A program made the translations under genes and the position numbers. The notes below the pieces were generated by a model that saw only the letters and a program-made list of their open reading frames with translations, did no database searches and had not been told where the DNA came from. This document shows, piece by piece, positions 25,296-33,291 of a DNA stretch of 64,000 nucleotides (positions within the stretch are counted from its first letter, which is position 1; every line of letters begins with the position of its first letter). The DNA comes from Pseudomonas capeferrum (GTDB taxonomy: Bacteria > Pseudomonadota > Gammaproteobacteria > Pseudomonadales > Pseudomonadaceae), in contig NZ_JMIT01000001.1 in assembly GCF_000731675.1 (NCBI RefSeq), forward strand, positions 1,053,526 to 1,117,525, read 5' to 3'.

Positions 25296-25962
25296 GGCCA
25301 GCCTCCTGAAAGGCCGTTGGCAATCCCAGGCGCTGGAACACTCCAGCCTTGCTCAAGGCATCGAAGCCATGACCGATGCTGCCGGCAAAGACTTGCGGAT
25401 GCTGAGCGTAGTAGGTACCCCATTGGTCCACCTGCCCATTCAGCCGAGCCGGGTCGGCCGACGCCAGTACCGATGGCACCAATCCCAGGCGCTGGAAACT
25501 GTTGATCAGTGTCGTCGCGCCGGTGAATGCCACCCACTTCAGGCCCCGTGTGGCCAGCAACCAGGTCACCGCTATGATCATGATTCGCGCGCTACCGGCA
25601 CTGAGCGAGGCCAGGTTGCCGACTTCGACCATGCACTCACGCTCAAGGGGGCAGCCCGCTACGCGTGAAACTGCAGCTTCCAGCGGCTCATCCAGGTAGT
25701 GCTCGAGAAACAGCGGCCCGCTGCTGGCCGGGTGCAAGCCTGCGGCAGCAATCAGCCGACCATGGCTGTCATGCAGCGCCAGCAGTTCTGGGAGGTAATG
25801 GTACACATCAGCGTGGTGCACGCTGGCAAAACACTGATGAATGAAGTGCTCCAGCTCATCGCGGCCAGGGTCCTTGTGCAGATGAAGCGACAAGTGGGCG
25901 TGATTGTCGACGTGGCTGCCGATAGGCAATGGGAGCAGGCTGCTCCACTGAGACTGGGTCAT
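25285..25962 (-). CDS. Thermostable-hemolysin family protein (GNAT/autoinducer-synthase-like fold)
   Basis: A 225-residue protein and first gene of the seven-gene operon. The family is named from a Vibrio hemolysin, yet the core LLALHDSHGRLIAAAGLHPA, then VEVGNLASLSAGSAR and a following helix with FTGATTLINSFQRLGL look like an acyltransferase of the GNAT/LuxI type. There is no secretion signal. I infer an enzyme that joins an acyl group to an amine, working with the adenylating enzyme, oxidase and SDR encoded downstream. A lytic toxin is the alternative suggested by the family name. Confidence 0.75.
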   Translation of the reverse strand: MTQSQWSSLLPLPIGSHVDNHAHLSLHLHKDPGRDELEHFIHQCFASVHHADVYHYLPELLALHDSHGRLIAAAGLHPASSGPLFLEHYLDEPLEAAVSRVAGCPLERECMVEVGNLASLSAGSARIMIIAVTWLLATRGLKWVAFTGATTLINSFQRLGLVPSVLASADPARLNGQVDQWGTYYAQHPQVFAGSIGHGFDALSKAGVFQRLGLPTAFQEAGHAA

Positions 25963-26006
25963 GAAACTCCCCCCGTTTGGGCTTGATGGGGTGAGTATCA
26001 GTGGTC

Positions 26007-26026
26007 AATCTGAAGGGAATCTGAAG
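26007..26026 (-). promoter_or_regulatory. Direct repeat, candidate response-regulator site
   Basis: AATCTGAAG occurs twice, at 26007-26015 and 26018-26026, one helical turn (11 bp) apart. On the minus strand this is CTTCAGATT repeated, followed by TGATACT (near 25994-26000) as a likely -10. Tandem half-sites with this period just upstream of a -10 are typical of PmrA/QseB-type regulators. The operon it precedes encodes such a regulator. Confidence 0.55.
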
Positions 26027-26103
26027 TCAAGGATTCGACCTTGGTCGCAGGGCGCGTGCTGATCATTGGAGACAGAAGCCAGCGCGATAAGAGCGGCCAC
26101 TCA

Positions 26104-26117
26104 CTGACCTTTATCAA
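26104..26117 (+). promoter_or_regulatory. FNR/ANR-like box upstream of the K+ channel gene
   Basis: CTGAC-CTTT-ATCAA: one perfect half-site and one 3/5 half-site of TTGAT-N4-ATCAA, 82 bp before the channel ATG. It is weaker than the boxes further right. Confidence 0.35.
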
Positions 26118-26199
26118 TCTCCCCGTGATGTTCAAGCGTAGAACCGACACGATGGCCTTTATCGGCCAGACTTCTGTCAGGGCCACAGGGGAGCCACCA

Positions 26200-26625
26200 A
26201 TGTTAACCGTCACACTGATCAACGCGCTGGTCGTGATGCTGGTGGTGGTGATTCATTACGAATGCCTGCTACGCCTGAACGACTGGCTACCGCGGCTCAA
26301 GCTCTGGAGCCGGTTTCGCATCGTCATCGGGGTGTTCGGCGCGTTGGCGGCCCACGCACTGGAAGTCTGGTGCTTTGCCCTGGCCTATTACCTGATGGCC
26401 AATGCCAAAGGCTGGGGTACGCTGAGCGGCAACTTCGATGGCACATTCATGGACTGCGTGTACTTCTCATTCACCACCTACACCACCATCGGCTTTGGCG
26501 ATATCGCGCCAAGTGGCGACCTCAAATACCTCACAGGCCTGCAGGCGCTGACGGGCCTGGTGATGATCACCTGGACGGCCTCCTTTCTGTTTCTGGAAAT
26601 GCAGAAGTACTGGAAGACCAAGTAG
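26200..26625 (+). CDS. Two-helix potassium channel
   Basis: A 141-residue membrane protein. Two hydrophobic helices (residues about 4-22 and 35-60) precede a pore region with the selectivity filter TTIGFGD (about 97-103) in FSFTTYTTIGFGDIAPSGD, then a last helix LQALTGLVMITWTASFLFL. This is the pore module of K+ channels of the ion-trans-2 type, without a regulatory domain. I start at ATG 26200 after GGGGAGCC; the frame extends to 26041 without coding character. An FNR-like box precedes it, joining it to the redox cluster. Confidence 0.8.
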   Translation: MLTVTLINALVVMLVVVIHYECLLRLNDWLPRLKLWSRFRIVIGVFGALAAHALEVWCFALAYYLMANAKGWGTLSGNFDGTFMDCVYFSFTTYTTIGFGDIAPSGDLKYLTGLQALTGLVMITWTASFLFLEMQKYWKTK

Positions 26626-26652
26626 CGAGGCGTGGGGAAATCAGCGCGGCAA

Positions 26653-26666
26653 TTGACAACTATCAA
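26653..26666 (+). promoter_or_regulatory. FNR/ANR-like box upstream of acetyltransferase 1
   Basis: TTGAC-AACT-ATCAA matches the FNR/ANR consensus TTGAT-N4-ATCAA at 9 of 10 positions and lies 67 bp before the ATG at 26734, a good place for activation. Confidence 0.65.
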
Positions 26667-26733
26667 GTACGCAAAAGGCGCCGCGTTGAAACTGTACCTC
26701 CTTTGTACACCCCCAAATATAAGGAGGCTTGCC

Positions 26734-27303
26734 ATGGCATCCGCCGAAACACCCCGCCCCCACGCCGCAGCGTCATTTCCTGCCACCACCGGCGAACACT
26801 GGATCGAAGCGCTCGACAACGGCACCCATGTGCTGATCAGGCCTTTGCAGCCCAAAGACCGCCAGCGCGAGAAGAACTTTATCGAACGCCTGTCGCCACA
26901 GTCGCGCCACTTCCGCTTCCTGTGCCAACTCACGGAGCCTGGCGAAGCCATGCTGGATCAACTGATGGTCGTCGACCACGACCAGCATATGGCCTATGTG
27001 GCCCTCGCCCATGTCGACGGTGAACTGCAGGAGGTTGGTATTTCCCGTTACGCGACCCGATCGGGTAGTGAAGAATGCGAGTGCGCCGTCACCGTCCTCG
27101 ATAGCTGGCAGCGTCACGGTTTGGGTACATTGCTGCTCCAGCACCTGATCGACCACGCACGCGCCCAGGGCCTGCGGCACATGTATTCCATGGACGCTGC
27201 GGCCAATGTGGCGATGCGCGACCTGGCTCAGGCAGCAGGGTTTACCAGCGCCAGAGACCCGGATGACCCAAGCCAGTTGATTCACCGGCTTTCGCTGGCC
27301 TGA
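26734..27303 (+). CDS. GNAT acetyltransferase 1
   Basis: A 189-residue protein with a GNAT domain: VLIRPLQPKD near 38, the beta-4 region CECAVTVLDSWQRHGLGTLLL (acetyl-CoA loop Q-x-x-G-x-G, about 113-133) and AAGFTSARDPDD at the end. The ATG follows AAGGAGG. It is a paralogue of the gene at 30433 (shared EHWIEALDNGTHVLIRPL pattern). The family includes protein-lysine acetyltransferases similar to the C-terminal domain of Pat; the substrate here is unknown. An FNR-like box lies upstream. Its end overlaps the convergent membrane-protein gene by 22 bases. Confidence 0.8.
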   Translation: MASAETPRPHAAASFPATTGEHWIEALDNGTHVLIRPLQPKDRQREKNFIERLSPQSRHFRFLCQLTEPGEAMLDQLMVVDHDQHMAYVALAHVDGELQEVGISRYATRSGSEECECAVTVLDSWQRHGLGTLLLQHLIDHARAQGLRHMYSMDAAANVAMRDLAQAAGFTSARDPDDPSQLIHRLSLA

Positions 27304-27944
27304 GGCGATGCCGCAGCGGTGGCCTCCGGCAGCAGGTCCAGTTGCTCCAGACACTGCCGCTCATCGGCCGCGGTCACCCCCTCGAACGCCCTGACTTCAA
27401 GCAACGGCGTATTGAACAGGGCCAGCCGGATGACGCCGTTGCGATCCAGAAACGTTTGCGCCAGGCACTGGCAGACCGATTTGGCCACCAGTGCGGCGAA
27501 CGCTCGATCCTCTGGCAGATCAATCTGTGCCTGCAAGTGGGTCTCGCACCCGCTCACAATGCCTTGTACGGAACGGCTGGCGAGCACAAGTGTGCTTATG
27601 CCCAGCACGGCGAACAGTAGCAGCATGCCCAGCATAATGTTCGACTCTCTGGCCACACCCCGGATCAAGGCAAGCCTCGCTTGCCAACCTGTGCCCTGCT
27701 CGGAAAAAATGGTCTCGCCCACAGCGCCCTTGAAACAGCGCTGCACGGCCAACCCGACCGCCGCGCTCAGCGCCAGCACTGCCAGCACAATGACCGGGGC
27801 ACGCATGGGCAGCCGCCAGGCCGGGCCCAGCACCTGATACACCGAGGCGGCAACCACCAGCGTGGCAATTGCCGCGATCCATCCAAGGCTGCCCTTGGGA
27901 CGTGTTACCCAGGCCCTGAGCTTTGCCCTTGCTTGCATATTCAT
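27282..27944 (-). CDS. Hypothetical membrane protein
   Basis: About 220 residues starting MNMQARAKLRAWV at the ATG 27942-27944 with GGAGG in front; a further ATG six bases on is possible. Three hydrophobic segments occur (near residues 22-40, 48-65 and 107-125), then a soluble C-terminal half with CETHLQAQIDLPEDRAFAAL and CQCLAQTFLDRNG. The family is unknown. It follows the metallo-beta-lactamase gene by 19 bases, so it is probably the third gene of the unit begun by the Usp gene at 30248. Confidence 0.6.
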   Translation of the reverse strand: MNMQARAKLRAWVTRPKGSLGWIAAIATLVVAASVYQVLGPAWRLPMRAPVIVLAVLALSAAVGLAVQRCFKGAVGETIFSEQGTGWQARLALIRGVARESNIMLGMLLLFAVLGISTLVLASRSVQGIVSGCETHLQAQIDLPEDRAFAALVAKSVCQCLAQTFLDRNGVIRLALFNTPLLEVRAFEGVTAADERQCLEQLDLLPEATAAASPQASESR

Positions 27945-27963
27945 GAGAACCTCCAGCACCGTG

Positions 27964-29331
27964 CTAGCGCACAGGGTCTATGGCAACCGTTTCCAGGTGC
28001 TCGGGCACGCACACCTGCCAGCCGAGCTCAAGGCTTATCCGTCGACGCAAGGTGTCCGCAGCATGCGGTTCGCCATGAATGACGTAGGTTTGCCGCGGTG
28101 GCCGGTTGAACCCGCGTAACCACTCCATGATTTCGTCCGCATCGGCATGCGCCGACAGGTTGTCCATGGCAAAGACCTGCGCCCGGATCGGCACATCTTC
28201 GCCATGCAGGCGCACGCTGCGCGCTCCGGCAACAATATCAGCACCCCGAGTACCGCCTGCCTGAAAGCCGGAGAACAGGATGCTGTTATGAGGATTGGGC
28301 GCCAGCGCCTTGAGGTGGTGCAACACCCGCCCCCCCGTGGCCATGCCGCTTGCGGCAATGATCACCGCAGGTTCGCGCAGCTGATCCAGGTGCCTGGATT
28401 CATCGACCGTACGGATGATCTGTGTGCCTTTGCACATCTGCGCGCACTCCAGCGCCGTCAGGCGGTGTTCACGCCTGAACTGTTGGTACAGGGCCGTGGC
28501 ATCCATCGCCATCGGGCTGTTGAGATACACGGGTATGTCGGGTATCAGCCCGTCGCGCTTGAGCGTGTACAGGTAGTACATCAACAGTTGCGCACGGCCA
28601 ATGGCAAATGACGGTACCAGCGTGATGCCATGGCGCAGCAGGGTCTGGTTGATCACATCGGCCAGGTAACGCTCCGGAGCCTGAGCAGGGTGCGAACGGT
28701 CACCATAGGTCGATTCCACCAGCAGCGCATCGGCCGCACCGATCAGCTCGGGCGCACGCATCACGGGGTCGTGGGGCCGCCCCAGATCGCCTGATGACAC
28801 CAGCGTCTGGCCATCCACCGTCAGTTGCACGGTCGCCGCGCCCAGAATGTGCCCGGCCGTGCGCAGCAACAGTTCGATACCGGGCGCGATCTGGGTGCGA
28901 TGGTGCAACGCGACGGGCCTGAACAGCTGCAGTGCGCGCTTGGCATCCTGCTCGGTGTACAGGGGGCGGGCCGGCGAATGCTTGGAATAACCATGACGAT
29001 TGGCATGTTCGGCCTGCTCCTCCTGCAGCCGGGCGCTGTCGAGCAACAGGATTTCAGCCAGGGCACAGGTCGCAGGGGTGGCATATACAGGCCCGCTGAA
29101 GCCTTCGCGCGCCAACACCGGCAGGTATCCGCTGTGGTCCAAGTGGGCATGGGTGAGTACCACCGCATCGACCGCACGCAGTGCCGCTGGCAGTGGCTCC
29201 CAGTTACGCAAGCGCAGTTGCTTGTAGCCCTGGAAAAGCCCGCAGTCGATCAGCACCCGTGTCGAATCACGCGTCAGCAGGAACTTGCTGCCCGTCACCG
29301 TGCCCGTACCGCCGAAAAAGGTCAGTTGCAT
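27964..29331 (-). CDS. MBL-fold / beta-CASP RNA-processing-type hydrolase
   Basis: A 455-residue metallo-hydrolase. LTFFGGTGTVTGSKFLL opens the protein, THAHLDHSG gives the H-x-H-x-D-H metal site (about 57-65), TAGHILGAA a further His and SSGDLGRP an Asp. The beta-CASP insert has LVESTYGDR and VPSFAIGRAQ, and the end holds LSAHADADEIMEWL. This matches RNA-degrading MBL exonucleases of the YsH1/CPSF73-like group. I start at the ATG 29329-29331, which overlaps the end of the Usp gene by ten bases; the longer frame is inside that gene. Its neighbours suggest expression under oxygen limitation. Confidence 0.85.
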   Translation of the reverse strand: MQLTFFGGTGTVTGSKFLLTRDSTRVLIDCGLFQGYKQLRLRNWEPLPAALRAVDAVVLTHAHLDHSGYLPVLAREGFSGPVYATPATCALAEILLLDSARLQEEQAEHANRHGYSKHSPARPLYTEQDAKRALQLFRPVALHHRTQIAPGIELLLRTAGHILGAATVQLTVDGQTLVSSGDLGRPHDPVMRAPELIGAADALLVESTYGDRSHPAQAPERYLADVINQTLLRHGITLVPSFAIGRAQLLMYYLYTLKRDGLIPDIPVYLNSPMAMDATALYQQFRREHRLTALECAQMCKGTQIIRTVDESRHLDQLREPAVIIAASGMATGGRVLHHLKALAPNPHNSILFSGFQAGGTRGADIVAGARSVRLHGEDVPIRAQVFAMDNLSAHADADEIMEWLRGFNRPPRQTYVIHGEPHAADTLRRRISLELGWQVCVPEHLETVAIDPVR

Positions 29332-30248
29332 GGCGGTGGCTCCCAGGTGTCGATCACGCAGGGATGAACGGTCAGCACGCTGCACGGTGGATCGCTCACC
29401 ATACGTTCGGTGGTGTCGCCCAGCAGCTTGCTCAAACCCTTGGGCTGCACTACCCCCAGGACCAGTACGTCGATATCTAGGGCCGCTACCTGCTCCCGGA
29501 TCACGTGCACTGCCCCGCCTTCCTTGAAATGCCGGCAATCGAGAGGCACACCTTCGGCATCGGCCAATGCATCGAAGGACACCTGCAAGGCATCACGCAT
29601 CTCCTCGACCCAGGTCTGCGCAACCAGCATGTCCGGGGCAAACACACCAACCAGGTCATATGCCGAGAGCAGGTGCAACTGCGCATCGCATTGCAGCGCC
29701 AGCGCATCGGCGGCCCGGATGAGGGCGCGGTTGAATAGCATCTGGGCCTCGGGTTCATCGTGCAAGGCGGTGTCCACGGCTATCAGTATGCGTTTGGGCA
29801 AGGACGCGGCTGCCCGGGGCACGAAATGCATCAAGCCTTGGTACGATCGCATCAGCGCGCAGTCCAGCGGCGTGCCGAAAAACCGGGCCAGTGCCGGTGT
29901 TGTTTCGGTGTCCTTGATGACCATATCGGGCTTGAGCTCGCGGATGTAGTCGGCTGCCTGGTCGCGCAGGTCTTCTGCCTTGACGATATCCACCGTCAGA
30001 TAGGTATTACTGGACCGGTGATGTTCGACCAGTTCCACAAGCTGCTTGCGATAGAGCCCGTATTGGCGCTGCAGCTCGGCTTCGTTCAGCCGCTCCTGGT
30101 GTAAAGAATGCGCCTCGTACGGCTCGAACAGCCCAACGATATGCACCGCTGCGCCGCTGACCTGCGCCAGGGCAAGTGCCCGGCGCAGAGCCGCCGAGTG
30201 CGGGTCTATGTCTGTAAGCAGCACCAGCAGTTGTCGATACTGACCCAT
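29322..30248 (-). CDS. Tandem universal stress protein 1
   Basis: A 308-residue protein made of two Usp domains. The first starts YRQLLVLLTDIDPHSAALRRAL; the second starts KRILIAVDTALHDEPEAQ (about 155) and ends VLVLGVVQPKGLSKLLGDTTERM with the nucleotide-binding G-x-x-x-x-(S/T) loop in altered form. It resembles UspE. The ATG at 30246-30248 follows GGAGG; an upstream start to 30290 is less likely. It is first of a three-gene unit and has a strong FNR-like box 69 bp before its start. Confidence 0.85.
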   Translation of the reverse strand: MGQYRQLLVLLTDIDPHSAALRRALALAQVSGAAVHIVGLFEPYEAHSLHQERLNEAELQRQYGLYRKQLVELVEHHRSSNTYLTVDIVKAEDLRDQAADYIRELKPDMVIKDTETTPALARFFGTPLDCALMRSYQGLMHFVPRAAASLPKRILIAVDTALHDEPEAQMLFNRALIRAADALALQCDAQLHLLSAYDLVGVFAPDMLVAQTWVEEMRDALQVSFDALADAEGVPLDCRHFKEGGAVHVIREQVAALDIDVLVLGVVQPKGLSKLLGDTTERMVSDPPCSVLTVHPCVIDTWEPPPCN

Positions 30249-30316
30249 GGGAAACCTCCGGCCGCACGCGGCGATGGCAAGTAGCATCAATCTTCGAGCG
30301 CCCTACCCTTCAGCGC

Positions 30317-30330
30317 TTGATGCAGATCAG
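30317..30330 (-). promoter_or_regulatory. FNR/ANR-like box upstream of usp 1
   Basis: TTGAT-GCAG-ATCAG matches the consensus at 9 of 10 positions and lies 68 bp before the Usp ATG on the minus strand, between divergent genes. Confidence 0.65.
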
Positions 30331-30353
30331 AAAGTCATCACCCGCGCACCAAC

Positions 30354-30367
30354 TTGATCAATGTCAG
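30354..30367 (+). promoter_or_regulatory. FNR/ANR-like box upstream of acetyltransferase 2
   Basis: TTGAT-CAAT-GTCAG has one perfect half-site and one degenerate half-site. It lies 65 bp before the ATG at 30433, the same distance as in front of the paralogue at 26734. Confidence 0.45.
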
Positions 30368-30432
30368 AACCGTACCGACGCCTCACGGTACAACCAGTAC
30401 AGCCCACGTTGATCAGGCCCTCTGGAGGCCCT

Positions 30433-30981
30433 ATGAACAATCAGTTGCTGGAAACCGAAGACACAAGCGAACACTGGGTAGACACCCTTGATGACGGCAC
30501 AGCCGTGCTGATTCGCCCGCTGCGCGATGATGATCACGAACGGGACAGACGCTTTGTGAGCACGATCAGCCATGAGGCCCGGCGTTTTCGTTTTCTCGCC
30601 GGACTCAGCGGTGGCTTGCCCGGCCTTGACGCGCAGTTGATGCCGGTTGACGGTCACCAGCGCATGGCCTACGTAGCGCTGGCCCATGCGAATGGCCAGC
30701 TGCATCAGCTTGGCGTAAGCCGCTATGCCGCGACCCCGGGTAGCCACAATTGCGAATGTGCCGTCGCTGTCAGTGAACAATGGCAACGCAAAGGGCTGGG
30801 CAAGCTGTTGCTGCAGCACCTGATCGAAGCGGCTCGGCGCAATGGCTACCAGTGCATGGTGTCCAGGGACCTGTCGAGCAACTACGCCATGCACCGGCTG
30901 ACCAAGGCGCTGGGCTTCAGTTCGCGCTACCTGGGCGGCGATGTCAGCGAAATCCTCCATGAGCTTGACCTGCGCGCCTGA
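30433..30981 (+). CDS. GNAT acetyltransferase 2
   Basis: A 182-residue GNAT protein, paralogous to the gene at 26734: EHWVDTLDDGTAVLIRPLR at the start and CECAVAVSEQWQRKGLGKLLL as the acetyl-CoA segment (about 108-128). The ATG follows GGAGGCCCT, so I discard the 24-residue upstream extension. It is divergent from the Usp gene, with two FNR-like boxes between them. A protein-acetylation role under oxygen limitation is inferred from neighbours; nothing in the sequence fixes the target. Confidence 0.8.
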   Translation: MNNQLLETEDTSEHWVDTLDDGTAVLIRPLRDDDHERDRRFVSTISHEARRFRFLAGLSGGLPGLDAQLMPVDGHQRMAYVALAHANGQLHQLGVSRYAATPGSHNCECAVAVSEQWQRKGLGKLLLQHLIEAARRNGYQCMVSRDLSSNYAMHRLTKALGFSSRYLGGDVSEILHELDLRA

Positions 30982-30983
30982 AA

Positions 30984-31003
30984 CAAGGCCCTTGCGGGCC
31001 TTG
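30984..31003. terminator. Bidirectional hairpin between convergent genes
   Basis: CAAGGCCC and GGGCCTTG pair over a TTGC loop, directly between the ends of the acetyltransferase and Usp genes. There is no strong T-run, so efficiency is uncertain. Confidence 0.6.
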
Positions 31004-31007
31004 CACT

Positions 31008-31934
31008 TCAACCTTGCGAATGCTCGGGCGAGATCACCAGAACACTGCTGCGGAGCCGATGCAGGATGCGCTCGGCCGTACTGCCGATAAACCAGCCGAT
31101 ACCATGATGGTGGTAGCGCCCCATCACCAGCACATCGATATCGTTGTTGTCCATGAACAGCGCCAGCACCTTGGTCGGGTCCCCCACCCGCATGTGGCGG
31201 TGCTCGGCGGGGATCCCGTTGCGTTCGGCCAATGCCTGGAAGGCATCGGCCTGAGCCTCGTGAAGTGTCCGTGACAGGTTCGAATCGAACAGGAATGAAT
31301 GTTCCCGACTGCCTTCGGTGTCCAGGTACATGGAACTCATATCGTAGGCATACAGCAGTTCGATCTGGGCGTTGCATTGCAAGGCCATCTTGAGAGCTTC
31401 GCTGATGATATGGTCGTTGAAGCCTTCGAACTGATCCTCCGGGCGAGAAAGGTCAACCGCTGCAAGTATCCGCCGCGGCAGGGCATTGCTGGCGTTGTGT
31501 ACAAGGTGTAGGGGAATTCGGGTGTCGCGCAGCAACTGCACGTCGAGCGAGGTGAACATGGCTCGCAGCCACCACGGTTCATGCTCCAGCCCCTTGATCA
31601 GCAGGGCGAACGGCTGCTCACGCAGATGCACCTGGATCTCGTCCAGCGGATTTTGCACCCACAAAACCTCCGTGGTTACTGTCACGCCGTTGCGGCGCAT
31701 CGACAGTGCCTGGGTTTCCAGCCATGCACGGTGTTGCTGAACATAGCCCTCACGCATGACCGCCAACGCCTGGTCGTTGACCAGGCCGGCAGTGGCCAGG
31801 CCCTCAAGGTAGTCAAAGGCGACGATGTGCAATGGCATGCCCTTGGCTTTGGCCAGGGCCGCCGCACGGTCATAAACCGGCGTGCGGCGCATCAAGGGCG
31901 ATGCGATCAGAAGAAGTCGTTGCGGGTTGGTCAT
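31008..31934 (-). CDS. Tandem universal stress protein 2
   Basis: A 308-residue two-domain Usp protein. The first domain starts PQRLLLIASPLMRRTPVYD; the second starts RRILAAVDLSRPEDQFEG (about 152) and ends with VLVMGRYHHHGIGWFIGSTAERI, close to the canonical G-x2-G-x9-G-(S/T) ATP loop. The second domain is therefore the likely nucleotide binder. It is a paralogue of the gene at 29322. A perfect FNR-type box lies 60 bp upstream of its start. Such UspE-like proteins aid anaerobic survival in Pseudomonas. Confidence 0.85.
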   Translation of the reverse strand: MTNPQRLLLIASPLMRRTPVYDRAAALAKAKGMPLHIVAFDYLEGLATAGLVNDQALAVMREGYVQQHRAWLETQALSMRRNGVTVTTEVLWVQNPLDEIQVHLREQPFALLIKGLEHEPWWLRAMFTSLDVQLLRDTRIPLHLVHNASNALPRRILAAVDLSRPEDQFEGFNDHIISEALKMALQCNAQIELLYAYDMSSMYLDTEGSREHSFLFDSNLSRTLHEAQADAFQALAERNGIPAEHRHMRVGDPTKVLALFMDNNDIDVLVMGRYHHHGIGWFIGSTAERILHRLRSSVLVISPEHSQG

Positions 31935-31993
31935 GGCACACCTCTGCGGGCTCGATGAGTACCTTGATGATCTGACAGCGGCGCCTGTGCGGT

Positions 31994-32007
31994 TTGATGT
32001 TTATCAA
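31994..32007 (-). promoter_or_regulatory. Perfect FNR/ANR box upstream of usp 2
   Basis: TTGAT-GTTT-ATCAA is an exact match to TTGAT-N4-ATCAA. It lies 59 bp before the Usp ATG on the minus strand and about 130 bp before the divergent alcohol dehydrogenase. Confidence 0.8.
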
Positions 32008-32052
32008 AAGTCAGAGGGCACTGATCAACGGCTGCCGCCGTTTGACGCAAAA

Positions 32053-32066
32053 TTGACACGGATCAA
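32053..32066 (+). promoter_or_regulatory. FNR/ANR-like box upstream of the alcohol dehydrogenase
   Basis: TTGAC-ACGG-ATCAA matches at 9 of 10 positions and lies 71 bp before the ATG at 32138. Confidence 0.65.
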
Positions 32067-32137
32067 GACTTACACGCTTTTTAGGCGCACGCTGCTGTAG
32101 TTACCAACAACAATCAGCGATGCCCCGGAGGCATGCC

Positions 32138-33211
32138 ATGGCACTCATGAAAGCGGCCATTTATGTCGAAAAGGACCGCATCGTGCTGGAAGACAAGCCC
32201 ATCCCTGAGATCGGCCCGCTAGATGCGCTGATGCGCATCAGCACCACGACGATCTGTGGCACCGATGTGCATATCCTGCGTGGAGAGTATCCAGTGGCCA
32301 AAGGGCTGACCGTCGGCCACGAGCCAGTGGGTGTCATCGAAAAACTGGGCTCAGAGGTTCGCGGATTCCACGAAGGGCAACGCGTCATCGCTGGCGCCAT
32401 CACCCCAAGCGGCTACAGCAATGCCTGCCTGTGTGGCTGTGGCGCCCAGGACGGCGCCAGAACGGCGCATGGTTTCAAGGCCATCGGTGGCTGGAAGTTC
32501 GGCAATGTCATTGACGGTTGCCAAGCTGAATACGTGCGGGTGCCGGACGCGATGGCCAACCTCTCCCCCATTCCTGACAGCCTCAACGATGAACACGTGC
32601 TGATGTGCCCCGATATCATGTCCACTGGCTTTTCCGGTGCAGAACGCGGGGGCGTGACAATCGGCGATACCGTCGCCGTGTTCGCCCTGGGCCCGATCGG
32701 CCTGTGCGCGGTCGCCGGCGCCAAAATGCTGGGCGCCACCACCATCATTGGCGTGGACACCGTGGCGGCGCGCATCAGCGTGGCACGCGAAATGGGGGCT
32801 TCACACGTGGTCGACTTCAAGCAAGGCAACGTGGTGGCGCAGATCATGGCGCTGACCGATGGCCGTGGCGTAGATGTAGCCATCGAAGCGCTGGGCACCC
32901 AGGCCACCTTCGAATGGGCACTGCGGGTGCTGCGCCCCGGCGGCACGTTGTCCAGCCTGGGCGTGTACAGCGCCGACCTGCGCATCCCCGTGGATGCATA
33001 CGCTGCCGGCCTTGGCGATTACCGCATCGTGAGCACACTGTGCCCCGGCGGCAAAGAGCGGATGCGCCGGTTGATGGCGGTGGTTGCCAGTGGCCGCGTC
33101 GACGTTTCCCCCTTGGTCACCCACCGTTTCCGGCTCGATGATATCGAAGCTGCCTACGAATTGTTCGCCAACCAGCGCGACGGCGTAATGAAGGTGGCGA
33201 TCACGCCCTGA
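32138..33211 (+). CDS. Zinc-dependent alcohol dehydrogenase
   Basis: A 357-residue medium-chain dehydrogenase. Catalytic zinc ligands are in TTICGTDVHILRG (Cys near 38) and TVGHEPVG (His-Glu near 62). The usual structural zinc lobe is replaced by a Cys-rich segment NACLCGCGAQDG (about 97-108). The NAD-binding motif is ALGPIGLCAV (about 186-195). It is of the threonine-dehydrogenase/Tdh-like group and probably oxidises or reduces short alcohols with NAD. I start at ATG 32138 after CGGAGG; an ATG at 32120 lies within that ribosome site. Regulation by FNR-type factors is suggested by the box upstream. Confidence 0.85.
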   Translation: MALMKAAIYVEKDRIVLEDKPIPEIGPLDALMRISTTTICGTDVHILRGEYPVAKGLTVGHEPVGVIEKLGSEVRGFHEGQRVIAGAITPSGYSNACLCGCGAQDGARTAHGFKAIGGWKFGNVIDGCQAEYVRVPDAMANLSPIPDSLNDEHVLMCPDIMSTGFSGAERGGVTIGDTVAVFALGPIGLCAVAGAKMLGATTIIGVDTVAARISVAREMGASHVVDFKQGNVVAQIMALTDGRGVDVAIEALGTQATFEWALRVLRPGGTLSSLGVYSADLRIPVDAYAAGLGDYRIVSTLCPGGKERMRRLMAVVASGRVDVSPLVTHRFRLDDIEAAYELFANQRDGVMKVAITP

Positions 33212-33291
33212 ACCTCGCCACGCCGTCGGCAAGGACGCCATTGCCCCCTATCGATAGGCAGTCCCTTGCTCATGCATGCACTGAGGTTCCG

